From positions 6,582,501 through 6,646,500 of the forward strand of contig CM060076.1 of assembly GCA_030533445.1 (NCBI GenBank): a stretch of DNA of 64,000 nucleotides, written 5' to 3'. The notes beneath the pieces were generated by a model, which did no database searches, was not told where the DNA came from, and was given only the letters and a program-made list of their open reading frames with translations. Position 1 is the first letter of the stretch; each line of letters starts with the position of its first letter. This DNA is from Cyprinodon diabolis. Its lineage: Eukaryota; Chordata; Actinopteri; Cyprinodontiformes; Cyprinodontidae. Below, in pieces: positions 38,301-50,200 of this stretch. The position numbers were made by a program, and so were the translations under genes.

Positions 38301-41300
38301 ACAGCCTCTTAAATCCAGCTTTACTGGAACCGTTTTATCTCATTTCATTTTGCAGGAAGCTGTCAGATTTACATCAGGCGTCAGGGGGGGTTGTTCTGTA
38401 ATTTCTTTTCAGCTTCATTTCATTTCTGCAAACATATCTATGCAATAATCTAAAGCCATTTATTTTTATAATTTATCTCTCCAACTAGCTGCATATTGGA
38501 CAAAACTAAAAGATTATGATTGCTTTGAGCAGGAGCAAATGAAAGTTTAAGGAGACACAGGAAATAGGCCTTTTTAAGGAAAAGTACTGAAGAAAGCTCC
38601 TAGTAGGAAACAGCTGAAATCTGTCAGTATTTAAAAAGCCATCAGGCTTCTATGGGGGGAAATTAAATATCAAATATTCCTAAATCAGTGTAGAAAAAGA
38701 TGGCTCATTATAAACATTATGCATAAGACGCATCCCATGAGGGGTACAAGCAAAGAGCTCTCTTAAGGCCTTTGTAAAACTGATAGTTTTAGTTTGATAA
38801 ACGTCACAACCATCCAGAAAACGAAGGTCACAACCTGGAAGCAGAAAAATTATCACAAGTGAGCCGTGACCACAGATGCCTTCAGGATTTCTGACTTTAA
38901 AAAAAGATGTCCACAAGTCAAGGAGCATCAAAAGAACATCGGAACAGCTAGATTTAGCAGGTTTTCCATCACAACGATAAGCAATCCACCCAGCCACTAT
39001 GGCTTTGTTAAGTACACAACACTCCACGGAAGAAGAAAAAGCCATGTTCACCTTGTTTGAAGTTTTTCACAGAAGGTTTGGTTTAGCCAATAAAGTCCTG
39101 AACCTCTGAAGGGCTGGTTATACTCCCACAGCAGTGTGTCACAGCGAGCTTGTTGCAGCTATGTCATTCCACGCCACAATGCATGAGGAACAACCACGAA
39201 CTAGCTGTGGGTCTAGATACGGAGGAAGTGGGGGCAAGTTTATGCGACAACGCAGGGACATGAGGGCGAAAAAGAGCGGGGATCCAGGTGGAAAAAAGGT
39301 CACAGCGTCCTCTTGCACCTCGCTCTTCTAGTTGTTCAATCTTCACGATAAAATCAGTTTTTGTGGAGAATTGTGTGGGTATGGCGAGTGGCCATAGCAG
39401 CACTTTATAGGTTTGCTGTATGGGACCACTTTGCATTTAGAGTGACCTACGATGACTGTGGAAAGAAATTTGTGGATAAAAGTGCAACAGTGTGCAAGCA
39501 TTGTGCAACACGTTTTGTTTATGCTAATAGCAACATGACCAACATGTCATGCTAACCCCGAAATCCCACATACTCCATCAGCGCTGCGCTCCAGACCGCC
39601 TGCACAAAGCAAAGCCTACAGCCTCCACTGTGGCTCCCGTCCGCTCCGAGTTCCTTGGAGATCGTAGAGGCCATGCGCGAGATGATTAAATTCAAAGCAG
39701 CAAAACATGCAGAAATGATCCAGGGTTTCCGCGGGTTAATTAAAAATAATTACAATCCATAAATTTTTTGGGATTTTTTTCAACATATACCGAACCGTGG
39801 ATTTTGTGAACCGTTCCACTCCTATATATATAGGCCGGTAATTTTCATCATAGATATACCTCAACTATGAGAGACAAAATGAGAAAAAAAAATCCAGAAA
39901 ATCACATTGTCTGATTTTTAAAGAATTTATTTGCAAAAATATGGTGGAAAATAAGTACCGTATTTTCAAGACTATAAGGCGCACTTAAACGTCTTTTTTT
40001 TCCCCTCAAAATGTGCGGTGCGCCCTTTGGTGCGGTGCGCCCTATCTGTGTTGTAACTGCGACTTTTGAGACCACCTCATTGAGGAGATGATGAAAGAGT
40101 GGCTGACTGTGAGGAGACCAGGTGGTTTTTTTCCACTCATCACCATCCCTGTTAATCTGTAACTCCATGCGTGCCCATCTCACAGCTGATGTGAAAAACA
40201 TGGTTTAACAAATTAAGCTGTGCTCGCTGTTATTCAACCGCTCGACATCGGTGTGAACCGGACCCAGCAGGTGCAGCTGAAGCAGCGTGTTTACATGCAA
40301 AGTCAATGGTTGACGCGCGTATAGGCGCAGCAGCGTTTTGAGCAGCAGGCGCAGCACGTCGGGAGCGTTTAAGCATCTGACGCACCGCCAACGCGCTGCT
40401 GCAGCTCGAGATGGAAAAATTGAAGTTTTGCTGCTGGACGCGCCGCATCAACCAATCAGAGAAGCTGATCTGGGAGCTGACAGCGAGACAGACACATCGC
40501 TCTGATGACATATGATATTAAGGCAAATGAAAAGGGCTGGATGGATGAGGAGATGATGAAAGAGTGGCTGAGGGAGGTGTATGTGAGGAGACCAGGTGGT
40601 TTTTTTCCACGCATCACCATCGCTGTTAATCTGTGACTGCGTGCCCATCTCACAGCTGATGTGAAAAAAAAGGTGAATCAAATGAACACTGTTATCCGGG
40701 GGGTCTGACAAAGGAACTTCCACCGCTCGACATCGGTGTGAACCGGCCGTTCAAAGTAAGGCTGCGAGCGGCGTGGGAGTGATGGATGACAGACGGAGAC
40801 CACAGTTTAATGAAAAGTGGAAGGCAGCGCTGGGCAAGTTACGCCACCGTTTGCGGATGGATTGTAGATGCTTGGACTAACGTGTCTGCTGGCTCTGTTG
40901 TTCAAGCTTTCGCAAAAGCCGGCATTATTTCTGAGGAGCCGCGCGGCACGGAAAGTGACTCTGACAGCGAAGAAGGGGAAATTGGCATTTCTGATTTAGC
41001 GCAGCTGTTTAATTCAGAAACAGAGGATGATGACTTTGATGGGTTTGATTAATACTTTGTAATAAATACATGAATAAAGCACAATCATACTCAGTTTTGC
41101 TCCCGCTCTATTTTTCTACCTGAAAACTTAATTCAACAGCAGCCTCTGGGCCGGGTCTCCTCCGGTTATACCACGGCGGCTGGCAGGTGTTTTTTCATCT
41201 AAATAATCTAAATCTTGCAGCTATATTTGCTGTGATCAGTGGGAATAAAGTAGTTTTAATATGTTTTTAAGTGAGAAAGTCCACCTGAAAACTTAATAAT

Positions 41301-43097
41301 TGCAGTCAGTTCATCCAGATTATTATCCTGCCTATACTATTTCTGTCGGAGGCGCTCAGACCCCGACATACCAGCGGTACACCGACAGTAGAAATCCCTT
41401 CAACAGCAGCCTCTAGGCCGAGCAGCCTCCGGGTTCACCGCGGCGGCTGGCGGGTGTTTTTCATCTAAATAATTTAAACTGCAGGCACCAGGATACCGGT
41501 AATAAAAGCGAACATATTCTGTTGGCAGGTTTCAGGATTTAAAGTTAATTTAGGAGTGATCACAGCGCTTTGTCATCAGCGATGTGTCTGTCTCACGGCC
41601 AGCTCCCTGGTTTGATTAATACTTTGTAATAAATACATGAATAAAGCACAGTCATACTCAGTTATGCTCCCGCTGTATTTTTAAATACGCAGTAGAGGTA
41701 TTTAAACGTAGTAGAGGACATGTACCTGTATATAAAAAAACGCGCACTATAGTCCGGTGCGCCTTATGTGTGTGTTAAATACAGAAATGGCACACATAAC
41801 TGGGACTGCGCCTTTTAGTACGGTGCACCTTATGGTCGTGAAAATACGGTATTTGGTCAATAACAAAAGTTCATCTCAATACTTTGTTATATACCCTTTG
41901 TTGGCAATGACAGAGATCAAACGTTTTCTGTAAGTCTTCACAAGGTTTTCACACACTGTTGCTGGTATTTTGGCCCATTCCTCCATGCAGATCTCCTCTA
42001 GAGCAGTGATGTTCTGGGGCTGTCGCTGGGCAACACGGACTTTCAACTCCCTCCAAAGATTTTCTATGGGGTTGAGATCTGGGGACTGGCTAGGCCACTC
42101 CAGGACCTTGAAATGCTTCTTACGAAGCCACTCCTTCATTACTCGGGCGGTGTGTTTGGGATCATTGTCATGCTGAAAGACCCAGCCACGTTTCCTCTTC
42201 AATGCCCTTGCTGATGGAAGGAGGTTTTCACTCAAAATTTGACGATACATGGCCCCATTCATTCTTTCCTTCACACGGATCAGTCGTCCTGGTCCCTTAG
42301 CAGAAAAACAGCCCCAAAGCATGATGTTTCCACCCCCATGCTTCACTGTAGGTATGGTGTTCTTTGGATGCAACTCAGCATTCTCTCTCCTCCAAACACG
42401 ACGAGGAGAGTTTTTACCAAAAAGTTCTATTTTGGTTTCATCTGACCATATGATATTCTCCCAGTCATCGTCTGAATCATCCAAATGCTCTCTAGCAAAC
42501 TTGAGACGGGCCTTGACATGTACTGGCTTAAGCAGGGGGACACGTCTGGCACTGCAGGATTTGAGTCCCTGGCGGCGTAGTGTGTTACTGATGGTAGCCT
42601 TTTTTACTTTGGTCCCAGCTCTCTGCAGGTCATTCACTAGGTCCCCCCGTGTGGTTCTGGGATTTTTACTCACCGTTCTTGTGATCATTTTGACCCCACG
42701 GGGTGAGATCTTGCGTGGAGCCCCAGATCGAGGAAGATTATCAGTGGTCTTGTATGTTTTCCATTTTCTAATATTTGATCCCACAGTTGATTTCTTCACA
42801 CCAAGCTGTTTACCTATTGCAGATTCAGACTTCCCAGCCTGGTGCAGGTCTATAATTTTGTTTCGGGTGTCCTTTGACAGCTCTTTAGTTTTGGCCATGT
42901 AGGAGTTTAGAGTGTGATTGTTTGAGGTTGTGGACAGGTGTCTTTTATACTGATAACGGGTTCAAACAGGTGCCATTAATGAAGGTAAAGAGTGGAGGAC
43001 AGAGGAGCCTCTTACAGAAGAAGTTACAGGTCTGTGAGAGCCAGAAATCTTGCTTGTTTGTAACTGACCAAATACTTATTTTCCACCATATTTTGCA

Positions 43098-43177
<80 letters not shown>

Positions 43178-44156
43178 GCTGGGCGATAATTCAATAACGA
43201 TATATATCGATCGATAGACGTGTGGCGCAATAGAAAAAAAGAGGGTCGATAAAAGTTCGATAAAGAAACGCAGTTTTCCTTCCTTCTCTTTGTAGCCTAG
43301 CATGTAGGTTTATGCTAGTCACTGCTTCCTCCCAACCAATCGCAATCGCGGACCCAGGCACACCGTCACAAAGTGCCGCCCTCTCAAATCACAACACAGA
43401 GCACATGAAGATGTCGCATCAAGGAGAGGCGGAGGAAATTGTTCCAAAGAAGGGTTTTTGTAGTTCGCCAGTCTGGCAGTATTTCTTTCTATACTTTGTC
43501 AGTAATTAATAACATAACTCAGGTGTCTTAAGTTATTTTTCTTTAAAACAATTCTGTTATGGTTAAAAAAGTTGGTTAAATAAAGATTTAATTCGAAGTC
43601 TGTATTTGTGTTCTTTATTAAAATTAAATCATTTAGCAATATAATAAAATAGAGCAGAGCTGCACATAAAATATGGTTTAAAATCTTTTCAATAATTATC
43701 GATATCGATTAATATGCATATTTTTTTATCGATAAGCTTTTTTTCTATATCGCCCAGCCCTAATATATATATATATATTCAAAATTAAACAAAACACTTG
43801 TATATTTAACATCTACTTTATCTATCCTCCCTGTCACCTACAGGGAGGATAGATAGAGGATAGAACTTAATTTTCATTTAAAATGTTTAAGAACGCACCT
43901 CTGAAACCACTAACTAAAAGTGCAGATGTAATAATAAAACATACTTATTGTTTAGAGAAAAAAAAAAGAAAGAAAATTATATTAATGTTATGTCTGCACA
44001 GATCACCTTCGATTATGCAAGTTTGCAATATATGCTCAGAACGCAAATTTCCTACAACTATGATGCAATTGTTTTCTACACAAACCTCTGTACACACTTT
44101 CCATTCCATCACTTTCCTCCCACTGCAAACACCTCCAACTTTACAGGAAAGCCGGT

Positions 44157-44202
<46 letters not shown>

Positions 44203-47200
44203 TCCTCTCATTGTTGCTTCCCTCATGGGGGGTCGGGGGCGGGACGCTCTCATGCTATTGTTTCTCCTGAAGAACAAATCTGATCAGTCAACAAACAAAT
44301 GTGAGCGAGGCTTCACTGTGGAGAATTGGAATGCTGCTACATTCCTTCAAACAGGAAGGAAAGTTTCCAAAAATATCAAATCAATCAGACCCTGGGATTT
44401 AAAAACAGTCGATTCGCACTAGATGTTTGTTTTTCAGTAAGTTTGGCATAAAATGTGACAAAATGGCATCCTACGCGTTTGCTTTTTTATCTAGAGACAA
44501 CGGGAAAAAACGGGAATGCTGAGTTAATTACTGTTTTCCTGATAAGAAAAACAGATTGCTTGCGAAGATTCTGATAATGCACAGTAATTCTGATCTAAAA
44601 GGAGTCTTTTAGCTTCCGTCCTCAACTGCTCAGAAAATAAAAAAAGGTTAATTGAGCAGGAAAAGAAAATGTGCTGTATGATTAAAGATGCCGATTTCAA
44701 AATGATTCCCACTATATTCCCTGTCAAGCATTTGCCTCGACCCAGAGGTGGGCAATTAATACATTTTATTGAATGATTCATATTTTTTTTCTGAAGGATT
44801 CAATTTTTTGGAAATTGCAGATTTTCCACTTCCATAGCTCTTCCATAGAGATCAGTTCCTAACATTTTGTTTTTAGACGTTTAGACGTTTTTTCAGCAAT
44901 GTTATATTTTAAATTTTTATTGTTGTAAAACATTTTAAAAGCATGTTTCACAGCTTAGAATTTAATTTAAATAACGTTCAACACCCAGAGAGGATGGTTT
45001 AAATAAAAGTTAGTTTCTGAAAGCAATGTATGTCTTTAATGATTATGAAACTTAAGTAGAAAAACATTAAAAAGAAATAAAAACTTGACCCTTTATCTGA
45101 TTTGAAAGACCAACTCGCACAGAAAAAAATAAAAAGTGTTCATCATGGCATACGATGAAAAAAAATCAGGGATAAAACAAATTTCATCAGAGTGTGTGTC
45201 GTCTCCAGCACAACACACATAAGCTAGTTTTATTTAGAAATAAACTCTGATGTCGGACTGGAAATCTCACCAAACCTTCTGAGATCAAATATGATTCTGA
45301 GAAAACAAACATGGCGGATGAAGCAGACACAATGTAGCTTCATTTTATCATAGAAAAGAATAAAAGGCGATGAGGAAAGAAGTGGAGAGTCTAAATGCCA
45401 CACTATGATTCAGAGGCGAGCTGTTTTTATTCGGTGATGAAAGAGACATGAATACACATCATGTTTCACGTAAAGCTGTTCTGATTTACAGATTAAATCA
45501 ATGAGCATCTATTTCGTTAGGGCCGTGTCACACCTTGCCGATTTAGACAGCCTATGCCTGACGTCCCAGAATGTTCTAAAACACTGGAATACGCTAAACT
45601 TTCTATGTATTTTTTACATTTTGGGGGATTTTCAGGGATCTTGTGATGCATTATTGGTAGTTCAGTTGCCCTCAGGGGGACACGGCACATAGGATAACGG
45701 ACCGATGCAGTCCAACATAATAGATTTCCCTGATCTGCCATTTCAGTTGTCAGACGTTCTTCCAAACAGACCTGGTCTTTCTTCAAGGTTATATCCCAGA
45801 AGGTGAAGATTGGGGTAAAGTTAAAGTAAGTTTATTATAATGCTGTTTGAGCACCCTTTAGATTAAAAATTAAAGTCCTTAGGAAATTTTTTTCCCTTCC
45901 TTAAGAGATTTTTTTTTTTTTTTTTTTTCACTTTTGTTAGATTAAAGTAATTGTATTGTCGGATAATTGAAAGCTAAATGAACAGAACATCCCTTTTTTC
46001 AAATGATAGTTTCATATATCCACTGGAAGGATCTAGAAATTAGTAAACATGTCTTAAATTAAGTGTATTTACCCTTAATTCGAGTAGGTAAATGAGTTTG
46101 CCAATGGAATGAAATAAGATAATTCTTAAAATAAGATAATTAGACAGCATGTTCTTAAAATAAGACAATGCAATTATGTTTTCTTATTTGAAGGGTAAAT
46201 TGTCTTGATCCATTGGCAAAATGTCTCTTTTACCTTCTCAATCCAAAGACAAATGCACTTATTTTAAAAAAATGACTTATCTATATTTATCTATTTTTTC
46301 AGTGTTGAAATCTAAAACCTGTTCGAACCATTCTGGCCTTTTAAGAAAAAGTAATGACATTTGATGTAAAACAACTGATCTAGAGAAAAAAAAATCCTTC
46401 ATACAAGCAGAAGAAAAATAAAATACACGACTTTCTGGCAAAAAAAATCTGAAAAAATATTTTTAAAGTTCCGTTTAGAGGAAACTCCAGAAAAGTGAAA
46501 CGATCTCTGACATCCATCAGTATGGAAAGGGTTAAAAGGTTTCCAGGCTTTTAGACTCCAGGAGATACAGTAAGATGATGACAAGCACATTGAGACAACA
46601 GTGAGCAGTGGTCAGCCTTCCCAGGAGTGGTTCATCATCGACTCATCCAGGAGCTCATTAAGGAGACCGAGCTTCACTCAATCATCATAATTCAACAATA
46701 TCAAAGAGAGAATGGATTGAAATCCATTGAGAAGTTTTGCTGTCAAGGACTAACCTTGGTGTCAAGGTTCTGGTCTTATTACAACTGTAATAACAGTGTT
46801 TCTGCTGTATAAGAGGACCCTTTGTAAAGCAAGAGCAGCATACTTCTCCTCATTAATAGAGGAGAATAAGAATAATCCTAGATTTCTTTTTAATACAGTT
46901 GCCAAACTCACCCAGAGCCATAGCTCTGTTGAACCGTCCATTCCACCTGCTCTTAGCAGCAATGATTTTATGGGATTCTTTATAAATAAGATTGATCTTA
47001 TTAAAAATAAGATCATAAGCACTCCTCTATCCGCGATTGTACCTGAGGTAGTCATGGAATCTGAACCGGGTTTAGACTGCTTTGATCCAGTTGAACTTTC
47101 TGAATTAGCAAAATTATTGTCTTCATCTAAGCCTTCAACTTGTATGTTAGATCCAGTTCCAACCAGGTTATTTAAGGAGGTATTCCCTTTGATCTCCTCC

Positions 47201-50200
47201 TCCATTTTAGATGTGATTAATCTATCTCTGTTACAGGGATATGTACCTAAAGCTTTTAAGGTTGCTGTAATTAAACCTCTGCCTAAGAAACCGTCTCTTG
47301 ACCCAGATGACTTGGTTAATTATAGACCTATATCCAATCTTCCTTTCTTATCCAAAATTCTTGAGAAAGTAGTTGCCAAACAAGTTTGCGACCACTTACA
47401 CCATAATGAACTTTTTGAAGAGTTTCAGTCTGGCTTTAGAGCTCATCATAGCACTGAAACAGCTCTGGTGAAAGTCACTAATGATATTCTCATGGCCTCA
47501 GATAATGGACTTGTATCTGTGCTCGTCCTGTTGGATCTTAGTGCTGCATTTGATACAGTTGACCATAATATTCTTTTAGAAAGACTTGAATATTTTGTTG
47601 GAATTAAAGGAACAGCACTAGACTGGTTTAAATCTTATCTATCTGATCGAATTCAGTTTGTTTATGTTAATGATAGATCTTCAACACGCTCAAAGGTTAC
47701 CTGTGGAGTACCACAGGGATCCGTGCTAGGACCAATTCTCTTTACTTTATACATGCTCCCAATTGGTAGAGTTATTAGACAGCATGGGATTAATTTCCAC
47801 TTTTATGCTGATGATACCCAACTATATATGTCTATAGATCCAGATGAAGCTAACCCATTACATAGATTACAGGCATGTCATGAAGACATAAAAACCTGGA
47901 TGACTCTTAACTTTCTGCTTCTGAATGCAGACAAAACAGAAGTTATAGTCTTTGGACCAGAGTCTCTGAAAAAGAAGCTGATTAGCCAGTCACTTCATTT
48001 GGATGGGATTAAACTGATTTCAGATAATAAAGTAAAAAATCTTGGTGTTATTTTTGATCAGGACCTGTCATTTAAATCCCAGATCAAAGAGGTTTCTAGA
48101 ATTTCCTTCTTTCATCTGAGGAACATTGCAAAAATTAGAAATCTCCTGTCCAGGGGTGATGCTGAGAAACTAGTCCATGCATTTGTTACTTCAAGGCTGG
48201 ACTATTGTAACTCTTTACTATCAGGAAGTCCACAAACTGTAGTTAAACGCCTTCAGCTGATCCAAAATGCTGCAGCCAGAGTTCTGATGAAAATTAAAAA
48301 GAGAGATCACATCTCTCCTATCCTGGCTTCTCTTCATTGGCTTCCTGTTAAATCAAGAATAGAATTTAAAATCCTCCTTCTCACATATAAAGCCTTAAAT
48401 GGCCAAGCTCCATCTTATATCAGAGATATGATTGTTCCTTATGTTCCTAACAGAGCATTTCGTTCTCAATCTGCAGGTTTATTAGTGGTTCCTAGAATTT
48501 CTAAAGGTAGAATGGGAGGCAGATCTTTTAGTTATCAGGCTCCTCTCCTGTGGAACCAACTACCAGTTTTAGTCCGTGAGGCAGACACTCTGTCTACTTT
48601 TAAGACTAGGCTTAAAACTTTCCTTTTTGATAAAGCTTATAGTTAGGGTGGCTCAGGTTATCCTGAGCTGTCTTTAAAGTTATGCTGCTATAGGCTTAGA
48701 CTTTTGGAGGACATAGGGACCCCCATTTCATCATTCTGCTTCATTCTCTCTCTGTTCTCCTATTCTGCAGAATCTGTTTGTTCAATCTCTAACCTTCTGC
48801 TCTCTCTGCTTTTCCTCAGAGTAGCTTTGCCTCGTCTGTTCCTGTTTGGCTGTGACGTCATCCAGGAAAGAAACATCAGCTGTGCTGCTTCCATCAACAC
48901 CCTTGTTTGTAGATGTTGGAGATCGGCCTGTTTTCCAGTGTGGTCCTGTTTCTCTGGCCGCGGCTGGGTGGATGTGCTCTCTTCATCCTCTGGCATGGGA
49001 GCTGCCTTGGAGCTCGTCTGCCTGGCTGTGTGTTTCCTGGACGGGCCCGCTTTTTACAGCTGCTTTTTCTATGCCTGCTTCTGTCTCCTTGAACCCCAGT
49101 CGGCCTCGGCAGATGGCCGCTCACACTGAGCCTGGTTCTGCTGGAGGTTTCTTCCTGTTAAAGGGGAGTTTTTCCTCTCCACTGTCGCTACAAGCATGCT
49201 TAGTGTGAGGGATTGTATTTGAGTCAATGAGTCAATGCAATCAACTGGTTTTCCTTAGATAGAAAACTTTGTATCAATTTGACTGTATGATCTGGTTGAA
49301 CTGTAAAGTGCCTTGAGATGACATGTGTTGTGAATTTGGCGCTATATAAATAAACTGAATTGAATTGAATTGTTTCTGACCAAACAAACATGAGTTTCCA
49401 GGGTCTGGATAACTTGTGATAATTCATGGGACAGTCGCTTCTGCTCACTAGCAGGAAATCCAGAAGGCAAATGTGAGGACATAAGTTCATGACCCTAAAC
49501 TTGAACATACCGGTGTTAGCTAGCAGAAGGCTAACTTTTACCTTAAATGACCTTTCCTACATAGAAATCCTGTAATGGGGCTAAAATAAAGCAATTCAGC
49601 AGAAAAAAAAGCCTAATTGAAATGCATTTTTAAGTAATAATAACATTTGTTGCTGTGAATGTTGGTTAATCCACCTCTGAGGTTAAAGAGGTGATTGGTT
49701 AAAAAAAAAGACCAAGATAAGTTTGGATATTTTTCCTTTAACATATGAAGTCATTATTCTTTATTATTTTCTGTTTGCTGTGCGACAAACTAACAGAACT
49801 AGAGGAAATGTCCATGAGAAATACATGTTTTCAACCCTGGAGATGAGTTCTTTAGATCTGCTTTCAGATTTGATGCATTTCATGAAAAAAGAAATGAGTT
49901 AAAAACATTTACCTGGGGAGAAAACTCTATTTTTGATCTCTGGTGCATCTTAACCTCTTAACATCCACCTCATTTCGGGAAATTCTCGCCTACTTTGCAT
50001 ACCCAAATAGAAAAGGAAATAACTTAAAGTGACGGGGCAGCGCGGTCCCTCCCGCTGATACGCATGCACGCATACACAGAGAAATGCACGTGCGCACACA
50101 CCCATTCAACTGCGAGTCCCTTCCTGTGTATGATAGTTACAGATCGATCGCTTTACTCACTTACATTAGCCTCTTGTGTGATGTGGCACGACCAAGGGTG

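Larger units (their letters stand above)
39833..43107 (-). mobile_element. Tc1-like transposon with split left terminal repeat
   Basis: The left terminal repeat starts at TA (39831-39832) with GGCCGGTAATTTTCATCAT and runs to 39957. It is then cut by a 1892-bp pogo-like insertion and resumes at 41850. The transposase is at 41876-42898. The right terminal repeat (ACCAAATACTTATTTTCCAC, about 43066) matches the left one inverted, but is cut off at about 43107 by a TA repeat, so the element has lost its outer right end and is probably immobile by itself. Confidence 0.9.

Noticed and set aside
43024..43303. Frames encoding Ile-Tyr repeats
   Set aside because: Direct products of the (TA)n microsatellite, not proteins.
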